Part shown: one piece after another, positions 34,021-42,187 of the stretch
Position numbering within the stretch: the stretch's first letter is position 1
How the letters are laid out: every line of letters starts with the position of its first letter
Origin: Candidatus Peribacteria bacterium
GTDB lineage: Bacteria; Patescibacteriota; Gracilibacteria; UBA1369; 2-02-FULL-48-14
Assembly (NCBI GenBank): GCA_943349825.1
Contig: CALQZQ010000002.1
Span: 186,001 to 250,000, forward strand
DNA length: 64,000 nt
Direction of reading: 5' to 3'
Notes under the pieces: model-generated
Told to the model about the DNA's origin: nothing
Database searches by the model: none
The model's input: the letters and a program-made list of their open reading frames with translations, nothing else
Program-made: the position numbers and the translations under genes

Positions 34021-34066
34021 AAAATGTCAGGTCCTGCCCGGGCAAAGATTTTACAAACTCTGTAGG
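34021..34066 (+). repeat. Palindromic-element copy upstream of the BaiN-like gene
   Basis: It shares the first 24 bases exactly with the copy at 32688, then has one extra A and continues with AGATTTTACAA and a CCAGTA-like end. It is non-coding and lies 18-60 bases before the start of the flavoprotein gene at 34084. The one-base insertion would shift the VLPGQ reading frame seen in the other copies. Confidence 0.7.
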
Positions 34067-34083
34067 GCCAGTAGAATACCCTC

Positions 34084-35313
34084 ATGTCTATTGCGATCAT
34101 TGGCGGAGGAGCAGCAGGAATGATGGCGGCGGCCGCCGCGCTTGAAAAAAATCCGGAAGCAGAAATATTCCTCATCGAAAAAAACACGGCTCTCGGGCAA
34201 AAAGTCATTATTTCGGGAGGAGGACGTTGCAACGTGACCACCGGTTTTTCCGATCTGCGTCTCATTGCCGATCGTTACCCGCGTGGTGGCAAATTCCTTC
34301 AGTCAGCCTTTCATCGCTTCGGTCCCGAACAAGTCATGGACTGGTTCGAAAACCACGGTGTCCCCCTCAAAATAGAAGAGGACCTCCGCGTTTTCCCGAT
34401 TTCCGACAACGGCAAAGACATCGTCGGCGTCTTCGACGAGCTCTTCGCAAAATCGAACGTGCATATTTTATTCAAAACCGAACTCACTGCCCTTGAAAAG
34501 CACGCCGACCGCTTCACCCTTACCCTCAAAAACCGCGAACCCCTCATGGTCGACAAAGTCATTCTCACCACCGGCGGCCAAGCCTATCGCAGCACCGGTT
34601 CCACGGGAGACGGCTACCGTTTTGCAGAAAGCCTCGGCCATAGCATCACGCCCCTGGCACCCAGCTTGAACTCGTTCATCACTCAGGAACCATGGCCAAA
34701 AAATCTGGCTGGAGTAGCTCTTAAAAAAGTCCGCCTCTCCACAAAAACCAGCAAAAAACTCGAATGGACGGGCCCAATTTTGTTCACGCACCGCGGGCTC
34801 ACCGGCCCTGCTGTCTTTGCACTCTCGGCTCTCATCGCTTTCGAAGCTTATACGCCTCAGCAGCCTTTGGAGCTCACGCTCGACCTCATTTCGGATACGC
34901 CAGCCGCCCTCCTCGAGCAAGAATTCCAAAAGCACACCCAGGAAAATCCTAAAAAAACCTTCCGCAATTTGGTGGCTTATTTTGTTCCCAAATCGGTGGC
35001 TTGGGAACTCTGCGACCAGCTCCACATCGACGAAGAAAAACAAGCGCCGCAAGTCGGAAAAAAAGAACGGCTTCAACTCCTCGAAAACCTAAAACACCTC
35101 AAACTTCACCTGATCGGGCGTGCTGCCGGAGACGAGTTTGTGACGGCCGGGGGAGTGAACACGGATGAAGTGGATCCGCGTACTATGGAATCTAAACTCG
35201 CACCCGGGCTCTACTTCGCCGGAGAAATTTTGAACATGGATGGCTTCACCGGCGGCTACAATTTACAAGCCGCTTGGGCTAGCGGTCACCTTGCCGGGGA
35301 GAGTGCGGCGTGA
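34084..35313 (+). CDS. BaiN/HI0933-family FAD-dependent oxidoreductase
   Basis: The 409-aa flavoprotein starts with the dinucleotide-binding IAIIGGGAAGMMAAAAAL, then carries the family-specific GQKVIISGGGRCNVTT (about residues 39-54) and the C-terminal TAGGVNTDEVDPRTMES with GLYFAGEILNMDGFTGGYNLQAAWASG, typical of HI0933/YhiN proteins. Some relatives act on steroid double bonds, but most have no assigned substrate. Length is normal. The palindromic element directly precedes it. It probably forms a run with msrB and the DUF1003 gene, although msrB has its own promoter. Confidence 0.9.
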   Translation: MSIAIIGGGAAGMMAAAAALEKNPEAEIFLIEKNTALGQKVIISGGGRCNVTTGFSDLRLIADRYPRGGKFLQSAFHRFGPEQVMDWFENHGVPLKIEEDLRVFPISDNGKDIVGVFDELFAKSNVHILFKTELTALEKHADRFTLTLKNREPLMVDKVILTTGGQAYRSTGSTGDGYRFAESLGHSITPLAPSLNSFITQEPWPKNLAGVALKKVRLSTKTSKKLEWTGPILFTHRGLTGPAVFALSALIAFEAYTPQQPLELTLDLISDTPAALLEQEFQKHTQENPKKTFRNLVAYFVPKSVAWELCDQLHIDEEKQAPQVGKKERLQLLENLKHLKLHLIGRAAGDEFVTAGGVNTDEVDPRTMESKLAPGLYFAGEILNMDGFTGGYNLQAAWASGHLAGESAA

Positions 35314-35320
35314 CTATAAT
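35291..35320 (+). promoter_or_regulatory. Promoter of msrB
   Basis: TTGCCG (35291-35296) and a perfect TATAAT (35315-35320) are 18 bases apart, overlapping the end of the flavoprotein gene. The ATG is 18 bases past the -10 box. Confidence 0.6.
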
Positions 35321-35338
35321 AGGAAGTAACTTCACGCC

Positions 35339-35731
35339 ATGCCCAACTTCGATAAAGATGAACTCAAGCAGCGCCTCACGGCAGAGCAATTTCGCGTAAC
35401 GCAAGAGAAGGGAACGGAAGCTCCATTCAGTGGCGAATACGACCAAACTTTCACGCCCGGAACCTACGATTGCGTGGTTTGTGGGCACGAACTTTTCGTT
35501 TCCGACAACAAGTTCGACGCCGGTTGCGGCTGGCCCGCCTTCGATCAAGCTGCGGCAAAATCCGCCGTTGCCGAGCACGCCGATGACACTTTTGGAATGC
35601 GCCGCACCGAAGTGACCTGCTCAAATTGTGGCGCCCACCTCGGCCACGTTTTTACCGACGGACCCAAAGAAACCACGGGTCTACGCTATTGCATCAATTC
35701 AGCTTCTCTTATCCTAAAACCCCAATCCTAA
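35339..35731 (+). CDS. msrB: Peptide-methionine (R)-S-oxide reductase
   Basis: The 130-aa MsrB repairs R-methionine sulfoxide in proteins. Two CxxC pairs (CVVCG near residue 45 and CSNCG near 94) bind structural zinc. GCGWPAFDQA and GAHLGHVFTDGP are the classical substrate-site motifs, and the catalytic Cys is in LRYCINSASL near the end. A resolving Cys may be that of GCGWP. Start context is cttcacgccATG with no Shine-Dalgarno. It has no signal peptide, so it is cytosolic. Confidence 0.95.
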   Translation: MPNFDKDELKQRLTAEQFRVTQEKGTEAPFSGEYDQTFTPGTYDCVVCGHELFVSDNKFDAGCGWPAFDQAAAKSAVAEHADDTFGMRRTEVTCSNCGAHLGHVFTDGPKETTGLRYCINSASLILKPQS

Positions 35732-35732
35732 T

Positions 35733-36263
35733 ATGGGCTTCTTTTTCAACACCACAGTCGATCCTAAAATTGTAGAAGAACAACGCAAAAGAATCAAAAG
35801 CATGAAGGCGCGGATGGACGCCAATCGTTCCTGGTCCGACCGTGTAGCCGACCGTATCAGTAATAGTTTTGGGAGCATGGGTTTTTTCGCTTTTCACGTC
35901 GTCTATTTCTCCTCATGGGTGATCTTCAACTTGGGTTACATTCCGGGTTTTGAGCCCTTCGACCCCTATCCCTTTGGTTTCCTGACCATGGTGGTTTCTC
36001 TCGAAGCTATTTTTCTTTCAATTTTCGTTCTCATCAGCCAAAACCGCGCCGCTAAAATCGATGATGTGCGTGAAGAAGTCGACCTACAAATCAACGTTCG
36101 TGCGGAACAGGAAATCACCCGCATCATCAATATCCTCGACGAAATCCACGACAAACTGGGCCTGGACGCAAAAGACGATCGTCAACTCAAGAAAATGAAA
36201 AAAAACATCGACCTCCGCAAAATCGAAAAAGACGTCATGAAGGAAATGGAAGAGGACAACTAA
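35733..36263 (+). CDS. DUF1003 membrane protein
   Basis: The 176-aa protein is a typical DUF1003 member: a basic amphipathic start with WSDRVADRISNSFGSMGFFAFH, two membrane helices (about residues 50-70 and 80-104) with the conserved FDPYPFGFLTMVVSLEAIFLSIFVLISQNR, then a charged coiled tail. The family function is unknown; it occurs widely in bacteria. It starts one base after the msrB stop. A helical tail rich in Lys/Glu probably lies in the cytoplasm. Confidence 0.9.
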   Translation: MGFFFNTTVDPKIVEEQRKRIKSMKARMDANRSWSDRVADRISNSFGSMGFFAFHVVYFSSWVIFNLGYIPGFEPFDPYPFGFLTMVVSLEAIFLSIFVLISQNRAAKIDDVREEVDLQINVRAEQEITRIINILDEIHDKLGLDAKDDRQLKKMKKNIDLRKIEKDVMKEMEEDN

Positions 36264-36267
36264 ACCT

Positions 36268-36897
36268 TTAGCGAGTCAGTAGCAGCTCCGCCCAGATCTC
36301 ATTGTGGCGCATGAACCACGGAGTATAGGGTGGATTGTACTGAGCCAAAGTCAGCTCACCGCTCACGGTATAGCCAGCTTTTTCTAGTTCGCTCTCAAAA
36401 TCCGCCATCTTTCCTGCCACATCGAGTTCATCTACGACTCCTGAAAAGCTGTAGACGGCAAGAGTTCGAGCGGGGACACTTTCCACACGCACCATCGCGT
36501 CACTGGGGAGAGGCAAGTCTTCCATGCCATATTCGGAAGGCAAGACAAAGGAAATGGCATAAGCGCTGCCACCATCGGTACCGGAATGAGCTTGTTCAGT
36601 GGTAACGGGTGCGGTCATGGCGATGTTTTGTCCAAGAGTATTCTCACCGAAAATATAGCCGGCCACTTTTTTGAATCCGGCCACGGTGGCCCCATCCAAA
36701 TTTCCATCCACTGTCGTGGTCGCGACGATCGTCGGTCCGTATTCACGAATTTCATAATCATCATATTCCACAGCCACGATGTAAGCAGGGCTTTCGATGC
36801 CAGCAATGGCCAGGTAGCCATAAAGGCACCACAGCCCAAAGCCCAGCGCCACAGCGAGCAAGAATGCGACGATGATTCGAGGGCGTGAAAAAGTCAT
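36268..36897 (-). CDS. SOUL-family (heme-binding-like) membrane-anchored protein
   Basis: The 209-aa product has an N-terminal membrane helix (about residues 8-30) followed by a SOUL/HBP domain: YEIREYGPTIVATTTV, FKKVAGYIFGENTLGQNIAMTAPVTTEQ and a C-terminal YNPPYTPWFMRHNEIW are all diagnostic. SOUL proteins bind heme or other tetrapyrroles in eukaryotes; in bacteria the role is uncertain and the usual heme ligand is not conserved across the family. It should sit outside the membrane. It is convergent with the DUF1003 gene and 16 bases after mgtE, so it is probably cotranscribed with it. Confidence 0.88.
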   Translation of the reverse strand: MTFSRPRIIVAFLLAVALGFGLWCLYGYLAIAGIESPAYIVAVEYDDYEIREYGPTIVATTTVDGNLDGATVAGFKKVAGYIFGENTLGQNIAMTAPVTTEQAHSGTDGGSAYAISFVLPSEYGMEDLPLPSDAMVRVESVPARTLAVYSFSGVVDELDVAGKMADFESELEKAGYTVSGELTLAQYNPPYTPWFMRHNEIWAELLLTR

Positions 36898-36913
36898 ACT
36901 GTTCTATCCTAAA

Positions 36914-38248
36914 CTAGTGCTGCACCAGGAACAAGGTCCCGAGTCCCAAGAAAGTCAAAAACCCAAACACATCGGTGGCGGCAGTGACAAAAACAGAGCT
37001 GCCCACGGCGGGATCCACCTTCAGAGCTTTGAGCACGAAAGGAACCAAGGAGCCAAAGAATCCAGCCACAAACAAGTTGAGGATCATGGAAGCTCCCAAA
37101 ATAGCACCCAGCATCACCGGGGCATCCAGGAGCAAAGCCACTACTCCGGCCACCAGACCCACGATCAATCCGTTGGTGAGCCCTGCCACGGATTCTCTAA
37201 GAACAATACCTTTCGCTTTTTTCCAAGGAAGATCTCCCAGCGCCAAACCACGTATAGCCACCGCCAAAGTCTGAGTGCCGGTATTTCCTCCCAAGCCAGC
37301 GACAATCGGCATGTAGACGGCCAAAATCGAAAGTTGAGAAATCGTGCTTTGAAATCGGGATACGACAAAGGCAGAAAAGAAAGCAGTGCATAAATTCAGT
37401 AGCAACCAGCGATAACGACGATTCACTTTGCTCAAAACAGAATCGCCAACGTGTTCTTCTTTATTGACTCCGGCGAGTTTATACACGTCTTCCGTGGCTT
37501 CAAATTCAGCGACGCGGAGTAAATCTTTGAGATGGATCACCCCCAAGACTTTCCCAAGCTCGTCCACCACAGCCACCACTTCACAGCGCTGCTTGCGAGC
37601 GAGCACGGCCACTTCTTCTTGATCCACCGCCGGCCGAATAGAAGGGATGGGCTTGAGTAGAGCCGAAATGGCTACGGAAGCGGAGCCGATCATCAAGTTT
37701 TTGTACGGCAAATAGCCTTTGAGCTGGCCATCTTCCGAAGCCACCACCACCAAGGGAGTTTGCCGTTGTTTATCAATGTAGGCACGTACTTTTTCAGACA
37801 CTTCTTTCAAGTTGAGATCTTCAGTCACCACCAAAAAATTGAAATCCATGAGTCCCCCTGCCGTTTCCGGATGGAAGCGTAGCAGTGCTTCTATGCGGCG
37901 TTTTTTCTCTGGCCGTAAATACCCCAAGATAACTTCTCGTCGTGCATCCGGCACCGATTGCACCAGATCCACGGCGTCATCATCATCCATAAAATGCAAC
38001 ATCAGCGCGAAATCATGCATGCTCAAAAATTCGAGCAGGGCAGCACGCGAATGTTCATCCACATAAAAAATCACATCGGCCTGGCGCTCCGGCGAAAGTA
38101 GGCTGAACGTTTTTTTCTTTCCACGCCGTAAAGCATTGATCGCCTCACCGATCTCGGCCAAATCTTCCTGGGCCAAAAGCGCGCGCAATTTTTTGTGCTT
38201 TTTGACGCGTAAACACTCGTCGATGGTTTGAGTCAAAAGTGCCGACAT
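36914..38248 (-). CDS. mgtE: Magnesium transporter MgtE
   Basis: The 444-aa protein shows the N-terminal superhelical domain (about residues 10-125), two CBS domains (about 130-260) and a five-helix membrane domain (about 275-444) with MPIVAGLGGNTGTQTLAV, LGDLPWKKA and FVTAATDVFGFLTFLGLG. MgtE is a homodimeric Mg channel gated by Mg binding to its acidic cytosolic domains. Length is normal. There is no room for an Mg-sensing riboswitch upstream, since the next gene ends only nine bases away, so regulation is probably by the protein itself. Confidence 0.95.
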   Translation of the reverse strand: MSALLTQTIDECLRVKKHKKLRALLAQEDLAEIGEAINALRRGKKKTFSLLSPERQADVIFYVDEHSRAALLEFLSMHDFALMLHFMDDDDAVDLVQSVPDARREVILGYLRPEKKRRIEALLRFHPETAGGLMDFNFLVVTEDLNLKEVSEKVRAYIDKQRQTPLVVVASEDGQLKGYLPYKNLMIGSASVAISALLKPIPSIRPAVDQEEVAVLARKQRCEVVAVVDELGKVLGVIHLKDLLRVAEFEATEDVYKLAGVNKEEHVGDSVLSKVNRRYRWLLLNLCTAFFSAFVVSRFQSTISQLSILAVYMPIVAGLGGNTGTQTLAVAIRGLALGDLPWKKAKGIVLRESVAGLTNGLIVGLVAGVVALLLDAPVMLGAILGASMILNLFVAGFFGSLVPFVLKALKVDPAVGSSVFVTAATDVFGFLTFLGLGTLFLVQH

Positions 38249-38257
38249 GGTTTGAAA

Positions 38258-38905
38258 TCAAGAGCCTATAGTCTCACAAAACAGTCTCCAATCCTTTTTG
38301 AAGGCGGTTTTTGCAATGTGGAAAGTGGTGTAGGTGATGAAGAAAGCGGCGAGTACATCAATAGAATAATGCAGGTGCCCCATCAAAACGACTGCACCAA
38401 AGAAGAGGGATAAAGCAAAGAATAAGTAACGCAGTTTTTTAGTTTGCCAATAAAGTAAACACATCAAGAAGGGGAAGGCCGTATGCCCGGAAAAGAAAAG
38501 ATCACTCCCTGAAGTCAAAAAGGAGAACAAATCGGAGTGGGGAGATAAACGGTCGGGGAAGGGTCCAATGTGAGTGAGGCTCACAAAAACAGAACGTACA
38601 AGTATCAACAAAACCACGCTCTCGGCAACGAAAGGAATACGTTTAGGTTCAATAAGCGCCAAAATAAAAGTCAAAACCCAAAAAACGATAGGACCGTAGA
38701 GAAAGGCAGCACTCACATCAAAAACGGGAATGCTATTGAGAACAATGTCCGTCACAGGGTTGCTGGCTTCCTCTTGTGCATATTGGCCGGCATAAAAGTT
38801 GGCTATAAAACTGAAGGAGAGCAGAAAAAGAGCTCCCAAGACAGAAGCTGCAAAAGCTCTATGGCCAAAAGTTTCACGAATTTTTTTCCACCAATTTTTC
38901 ATCAC
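38258..38905 (-). CDS. PAP2-superfamily phosphatase of the sphingomyelin-synthase-like (PAP2_C) type
   Basis: The 215-aa protein has about six membrane helices. DLFFSGHTAFPFLM (about residues 132-145) and GHLHYSIDVLAAFFITY (about 173-189) match the D3 and D4 motifs of sphingomyelin synthase/PAP2_C proteins (FSGHT; HYTxDV), with the catalytic His, His and Asp. Such enzymes transfer or hydrolyse head-group phosphoesters at the outer membrane face. The lipid substrate cannot be deduced; the divergent glycosyltransferase gene suggests a role in membrane glycolipids. It probably shares a transcript with mgtE. Confidence 0.8.
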   Translation of the reverse strand: MMKNWWKKIRETFGHRAFAASVLGALFLLSFSFIANFYAGQYAQEEASNPVTDIVLNSIPVFDVSAAFLYGPIVFWVLTFILALIEPKRIPFVAESVVLLILVRSVFVSLTHIGPFPDRLSPHSDLFSFLTSGSDLFFSGHTAFPFLMCLLYWQTKKLRYLFFALSLFFGAVVLMGHLHYSIDVLAAFFITYTTFHIAKTAFKKDWRLFCETIGS

Positions 38906-38933
38906 AGCGTTTATACCATGTTATAGTCTCCAC

Positions 38934-39617
38934 ATGCAAAAGATCTCCTGCCTCATCTGCGCCTACAACGAAGGTCCGCGAATCGGGAAGGTGCTTGAAG
39001 TGGTGACAAAACATCCTTTGCTCGACGAAGTTCTGGTGGTGGATGACGGCTCCACCGACAACACAGCCAAAGTGGTGCGCTCTTTTAAAAAAGCCAAACT
39101 TATTTTGCAAGGAAACAACCAAGGCAAAACCAAAGCCCTACAAACCGGCTTGGCCAAAGCCAAAAATACTTGGGTGCTGACCCTCGACGCCGACTTAAAA
39201 AACCTCACCATTCCCACCATCACCGCTCTCTTAAACCCGGTGCTCAAAAACAAAGCCGACGTCAGCATGAGCCTCCGTGCCAACAGCTTGGCCATCATGA
39301 AATGGATCGGCCTAGATTTTGTCTCCGGCGAACGAGTCTTCAATAAAAACATTCTGAGCGGCCACGAAAAAGAACTGCAAAAACTGCCCGCCTTTGGCTT
39401 TGAAGTTTTCCTCAACGCACTCTTCATAAAGAAGCAATTACGCATAAAGCCGGTACGCTGGCAGCATGTGACTCACGCGCGAAAAAGTGAAAAAATGGGT
39501 TGGCTCAAAGGCCGCTGGGCTGAAGCCAAAATGATTGGGGAGATCATCAAAACCATCGGCTTGAGAAAAATCATTTCCCAGAACCGCCAGCTTTTGAAAC
39601 AGGTACGAGGTGCTTAA
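38934..39617 (+). CDS. Family 2 glycosyltransferase
   Basis: The 227-aa GT-A fold enzyme begins KISCLICAYNEGPRIGKVLE and has VLVVDDGSTDNTAKVV (nucleotide-sugar site) and VLTLDADL with the DxD-like metal motif (about residues 85-90). It lacks C-terminal membrane helices, so it is a cytosolic enzyme like DPM-type or cell-wall glycosyltransferases. I chose the ATG at 38934, where TATAGT (38922-38927) lies six bases upstream, implying a leaderless transcript. It overlaps the convergent GT4 gene by 47 bases. Confidence 0.87.
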   Translation: MQKISCLICAYNEGPRIGKVLEVVTKHPLLDEVLVVDDGSTDNTAKVVRSFKKAKLILQGNNQGKTKALQTGLAKAKNTWVLTLDADLKNLTIPTITALLNPVLKNKADVSMSLRANSLAIMKWIGLDFVSGERVFNKNILSGHEKELQKLPAFGFEVFLNALFIKKQLRIKPVRWQHVTHARKSEKMGWLKGRWAEAKMIGEIIKTIGLRKIISQNRQLLKQVRGA

Positions 39618-40617
39618 GAAAAGCGTCCGCACTGTGCTGCCAAGAAAACTGCAGAGCTTTTTTTCGGTAGTTGCCTTTCAATTTCAAGGAAGCTTTCGCA
39701 GCCTCTTCCAAGTTTTCACTCAAAAACCCTTCCACGCCATGAGTCACCACGTCTCGGGGGCCCATCACGTCATGGGCGGCGACGGGCAGTCCGCAAGCCA
39801 ACGCTTCCACCACCACCAGACCAAAAGTTTCCGTCACGGAGGGGAGCACAAACACGTCGGAAATCGAAAGCAAATCAATCAATTCTTGGCCTTTTTTGTA
39901 ACCCACAAAAACAGCTTCTTTCCCGTATTTTTTCTCCAAGGATTTTCGGGCGGGGCCGTCACCAATCACCAATTTTGTACCCGGCAAGTCCGCGGCAAAA
40001 AATTCTTCCAGACCTTTTTCTTTGGCAATGCGGCCGAAGTAAACAAAAACCGGCCCTTTGAAGCGACTTTCGGCCTTCTCATTGCGTTTGAATAAATCGG
40101 TGTCCACGCCCAAGGGACAAATGACCACATGTTTGAACCCATGGCTTTCCAAGTCCTCCTTCAAACTTTTGGAAGCGGCCATCGTCTTCACGCTCGCATT
40201 GTGAAACCAGCTCAAATAACGATAACCAGCTTCGGCCAAAGTTTTTCCTCCCACCGGGGTGTAGTGGGGAACGTACAAAGGAAAGTGCGTGTGAAAAGAA
40301 GTTGTGAAAGGAATTTTATTTTTCAAACAATACGCGCGAGCCGCCAGGCCCAGCGGACCTTCGTTGCTGATGTGAATATAATCCGGCTTTTCCTCTTCAA
40401 AAATTTTCCTCATCTTCCGGGCAGGAAAAACGGCGAGCTTAATTTCTGGGTAGATCAGCAGGGGGACAGTATTAAAAAGCCCCGGATGCACCACTATCAC
40501 TTTATAATCCTTCTCCAAAATTTTGATGGTTTTTTGCAGCGCCGAAACCACGCCATTCACTTGCGGCAGCCAGGTGTCCGTCACGATCAAAATTTTACTC
40601 GACTTTGAGCTCTTCAT
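39571..40617 (-). CDS. Family 4 (GT-B) glycosyltransferase, MgtA-like
   Basis: The 348-aa protein starts ILIVTDTWLPQVNGVVSAL, a signature of the GDP-mannose-dependent mannosyltransferase/MgtA and related sulfoquinovosyl-transferase group, and contains SFHTHFPLY, CPLGVDTDLF and the donor-site SVTETFGLVVVEALACGLPVAA (E-x7-E). Such enzymes glycosylate diacylglycerol or phosphatidylinositol lipids. The acceptor is inferred only. It is adjacent to DedA (23-base overlap) and convergent with GT2, a small lipid-glycosylation neighbourhood. Confidence 0.88.
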   Translation of the reverse strand: MKSSKSSKILIVTDTWLPQVNGVVSALQKTIKILEKDYKVIVVHPGLFNTVPLLIYPEIKLAVFPARKMRKIFEEEKPDYIHISNEGPLGLAARAYCLKNKIPFTTSFHTHFPLYVPHYTPVGGKTLAEAGYRYLSWFHNASVKTMAASKSLKEDLESHGFKHVVICPLGVDTDLFKRNEKAESRFKGPVFVYFGRIAKEKGLEEFFAADLPGTKLVIGDGPARKSLEKKYGKEAVFVGYKKGQELIDLLSISDVFVLPSVTETFGLVVVEALACGLPVAAHDVMGPRDVVTHGVEGFLSENLEEAAKASLKLKGNYRKKALQFSWQHSADAFLKHLVPVSKAGGSGK

Positions 40618-41197
40618 AATGAGTTTTTAAATAACGCTTGAATAGAAAGTAGCCGCCCAAAAGGGCAAGGGCTAAAGCCATCGATGCGATGGCGGCGTAA
40701 TTAAAGTAGCTGTCGAGTTGCTTGTAAGATTCGCCAAAATAAAAACCGATTCCTTCAAACAAAATGATTTTGGGAGTGGAACCCAGCACATTGTAAGCCA
40801 TGAATTTTTTATAAGACATGCGTGCAAAGCCTGCGGAAAAAAGAATCACCACTCCCACAGCCTGAGTTTTCCCGAGCAGAATGATCTTCCAATCGTGCTT
40901 TTGAAAATAGTGTTCAAAAATGTGCACGTTATGATCCTTAATCCCTATATAACCCAACCACTTTGGCACCTTGCCACGGCGGAAAAAATATCCCAAGCAA
41001 TAATAAAGTGTATCCCCAATCATATCTCCCAGGAGCAAGAGGAGGAAAACAAGGATCGGATCCAAACGCCCCAAAGAGACCAAAAAACCTGCCAGCGTTG
41101 CCACCATCGGTCCCTCTAGAATAGAAATGGGAAAAATAATGGCATAACCATACTGAGTGAGGAGTTCCAAAATGCCACTAGTGCTCAAATCCAGCAT
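40595..41197 (-). CDS. DedA-family membrane protein
   Basis: The 200-aa protein shows the DedA/VTT fold: IIFPISILEGPMVATLAGFL (re-entrant region), GDMIGDTLYYCLGYFFRR and FYFGESYKQLDSYF near the end. DedA proteins are membrane transporters or flippases, with members implicated in undecaprenyl-phosphate recycling and lipid homeostasis. Here the conserved Arg of the usual RFxPxxR motif is changed (GKTQAVGVVILFSAGFARM), so this copy is divergent. The gene precedes the GT4 enzyme and overlaps it. Confidence 0.86.
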   Translation of the reverse strand: MLDLSTSGILELLTQYGYAIIFPISILEGPMVATLAGFLVSLGRLDPILVFLLLLLGDMIGDTLYYCLGYFFRRGKVPKWLGYIGIKDHNVHIFEHYFQKHDWKIILLGKTQAVGVVILFSAGFARMSYKKFMAYNVLGSTPKIILFEGIGFYFGESYKQLDSYFNYAAIASMALALALLGGYFLFKRYLKTHYEELKVE

Positions 41198-41235
41198 GGG
41201 TGAAGTCTAGCAAATCTCAAGTGAAAAATAAACAT

Positions 41236-41264
41236 TTGACTAAATGCAAGTCGTTTGCAATAAT
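41236..41264 (+). promoter_or_regulatory. Promoter with embedded dyad upstream of the metal-binding lipoprotein
   Basis: TTGACT (41236-41241) and AATAAT (41259-41264) are 17 bases apart. Within and next to the spacer is the inverted repeat TGCAA (41245-41249), GTCGT, TTGCA (41255-41259), placed where a repressor would block RNA polymerase. A metal-responsive repressor (Zur/MntR-like) is a natural guess, but none is encoded nearby. Confidence 0.6.
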
Positions 41265-41287
41265 CCAGGCAACTCACTAAATCACCC

Positions 41288-42184
41288 ATGAAAAAATCCT
41301 TTCTCGCCAGCCTCCTCGCGTCCGCTCTCATCCTTTCGGCATGTTCCACAAGCACTCAAAGCACAGAAAAAATCTCTGTGGTGGCCTCCTTCTATCCTAT
41401 TGAATTTTTGGTCGATCAAATCGCCAAAGACCAAGTGACTCTGGCCACGCTGGTTCCCGGCGGCGCGGAACCTCACGACTACGAACTCAGCCCTCAAGAC
41501 CTAGGCACTATCGGGTCTAGCCAAGTATTCATCGTGAACGGGCTCGTAGAACCCTGGTTTTCCGACGTGGAGCAGAATTTAGAAAACGCTTCGGTCAGCA
41601 TCCTCAACCTTTCCAAAGAAATGACCCTCCTCGAATCGTCCGATCCTGAAGAGCCGGGGAAGGATCCCCACGTTTGGTTGGATCCGGTGCTCATGAGCCA
41701 AATGGCCGACATCGTTCGGGACGCTCTCATTGCCGCCGATCCCGACCACGCCACCCTTTTTGAAGCCAACACCATAACGCTGAAGCAAAAACTGACGCAG
41801 CTCGACGCTGATTACAAAATGGGGCTTTCTCAATGTGAACAAAAGAACTTCGTCACGTCTCACGCTGCCTTTGCTTATCTGGGAAGCCGTTATGGCATCA
41901 CTCAAGTGGCCATCTCTGGTCTTTCTCCGGACGCAGAACCTTCCGCTCAAAAACTGAAAGATCTGGTGGATTTTGCCCGTGAGAATAAAGTCACCGTGAT
42001 TTTCTTCGAAAGCCTGGTCAGCCCTGCACTTTCAGAAACCATCGCCAAGGAAGTGGGCGCTGAGACGCTGGTCCTCAACCCTCTCGAAGGTTTGACTCAG
42101 GAACAAATGGCGGCCGGTGAAGACTACTTCAGCGTCATGGAAGAAAACCTTCAAAACTTGAAAACGGCTCTAGTGTGTGAGTAA
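41288..42184 (+). CDS. Zinc/manganese ABC transporter substrate-binding lipoprotein (ZnuA/TroA-like)
   Basis: The 298-aa protein has a lipobox LSAC (Cys at about residue 19) and the cluster A-I fold: ISVVASFYPIEFLVDQIA, VPGGAEPHDYELSPQDL (first His), DPHVWLDPVLMSQM (second His), TSHAAFAYLGSRYG (third His) and FFESLVSPALSETIAKEVG with the acidic ligand. It captures Zn or Mn outside the membrane. No ABC permease or ATPase gene is adjacent, so its partners must be elsewhere. A dyad in its promoter suggests metal-dependent repression (inference). Confidence 0.9.
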   Translation: MKKSFLASLLASALILSACSTSTQSTEKISVVASFYPIEFLVDQIAKDQVTLATLVPGGAEPHDYELSPQDLGTIGSSQVFIVNGLVEPWFSDVEQNLENASVSILNLSKEMTLLESSDPEEPGKDPHVWLDPVLMSQMADIVRDALIAADPDHATLFEANTITLKQKLTQLDADYKMGLSQCEQKNFVTSHAAFAYLGSRYGITQVAISGLSPDAEPSAQKLKDLVDFARENKVTVIFFESLVSPALSETIAKEVGAETLVLNPLEGLTQEQMAAGEDYFSVMEENLQNLKTALVCE

Positions 42185-42187
42185 GCG

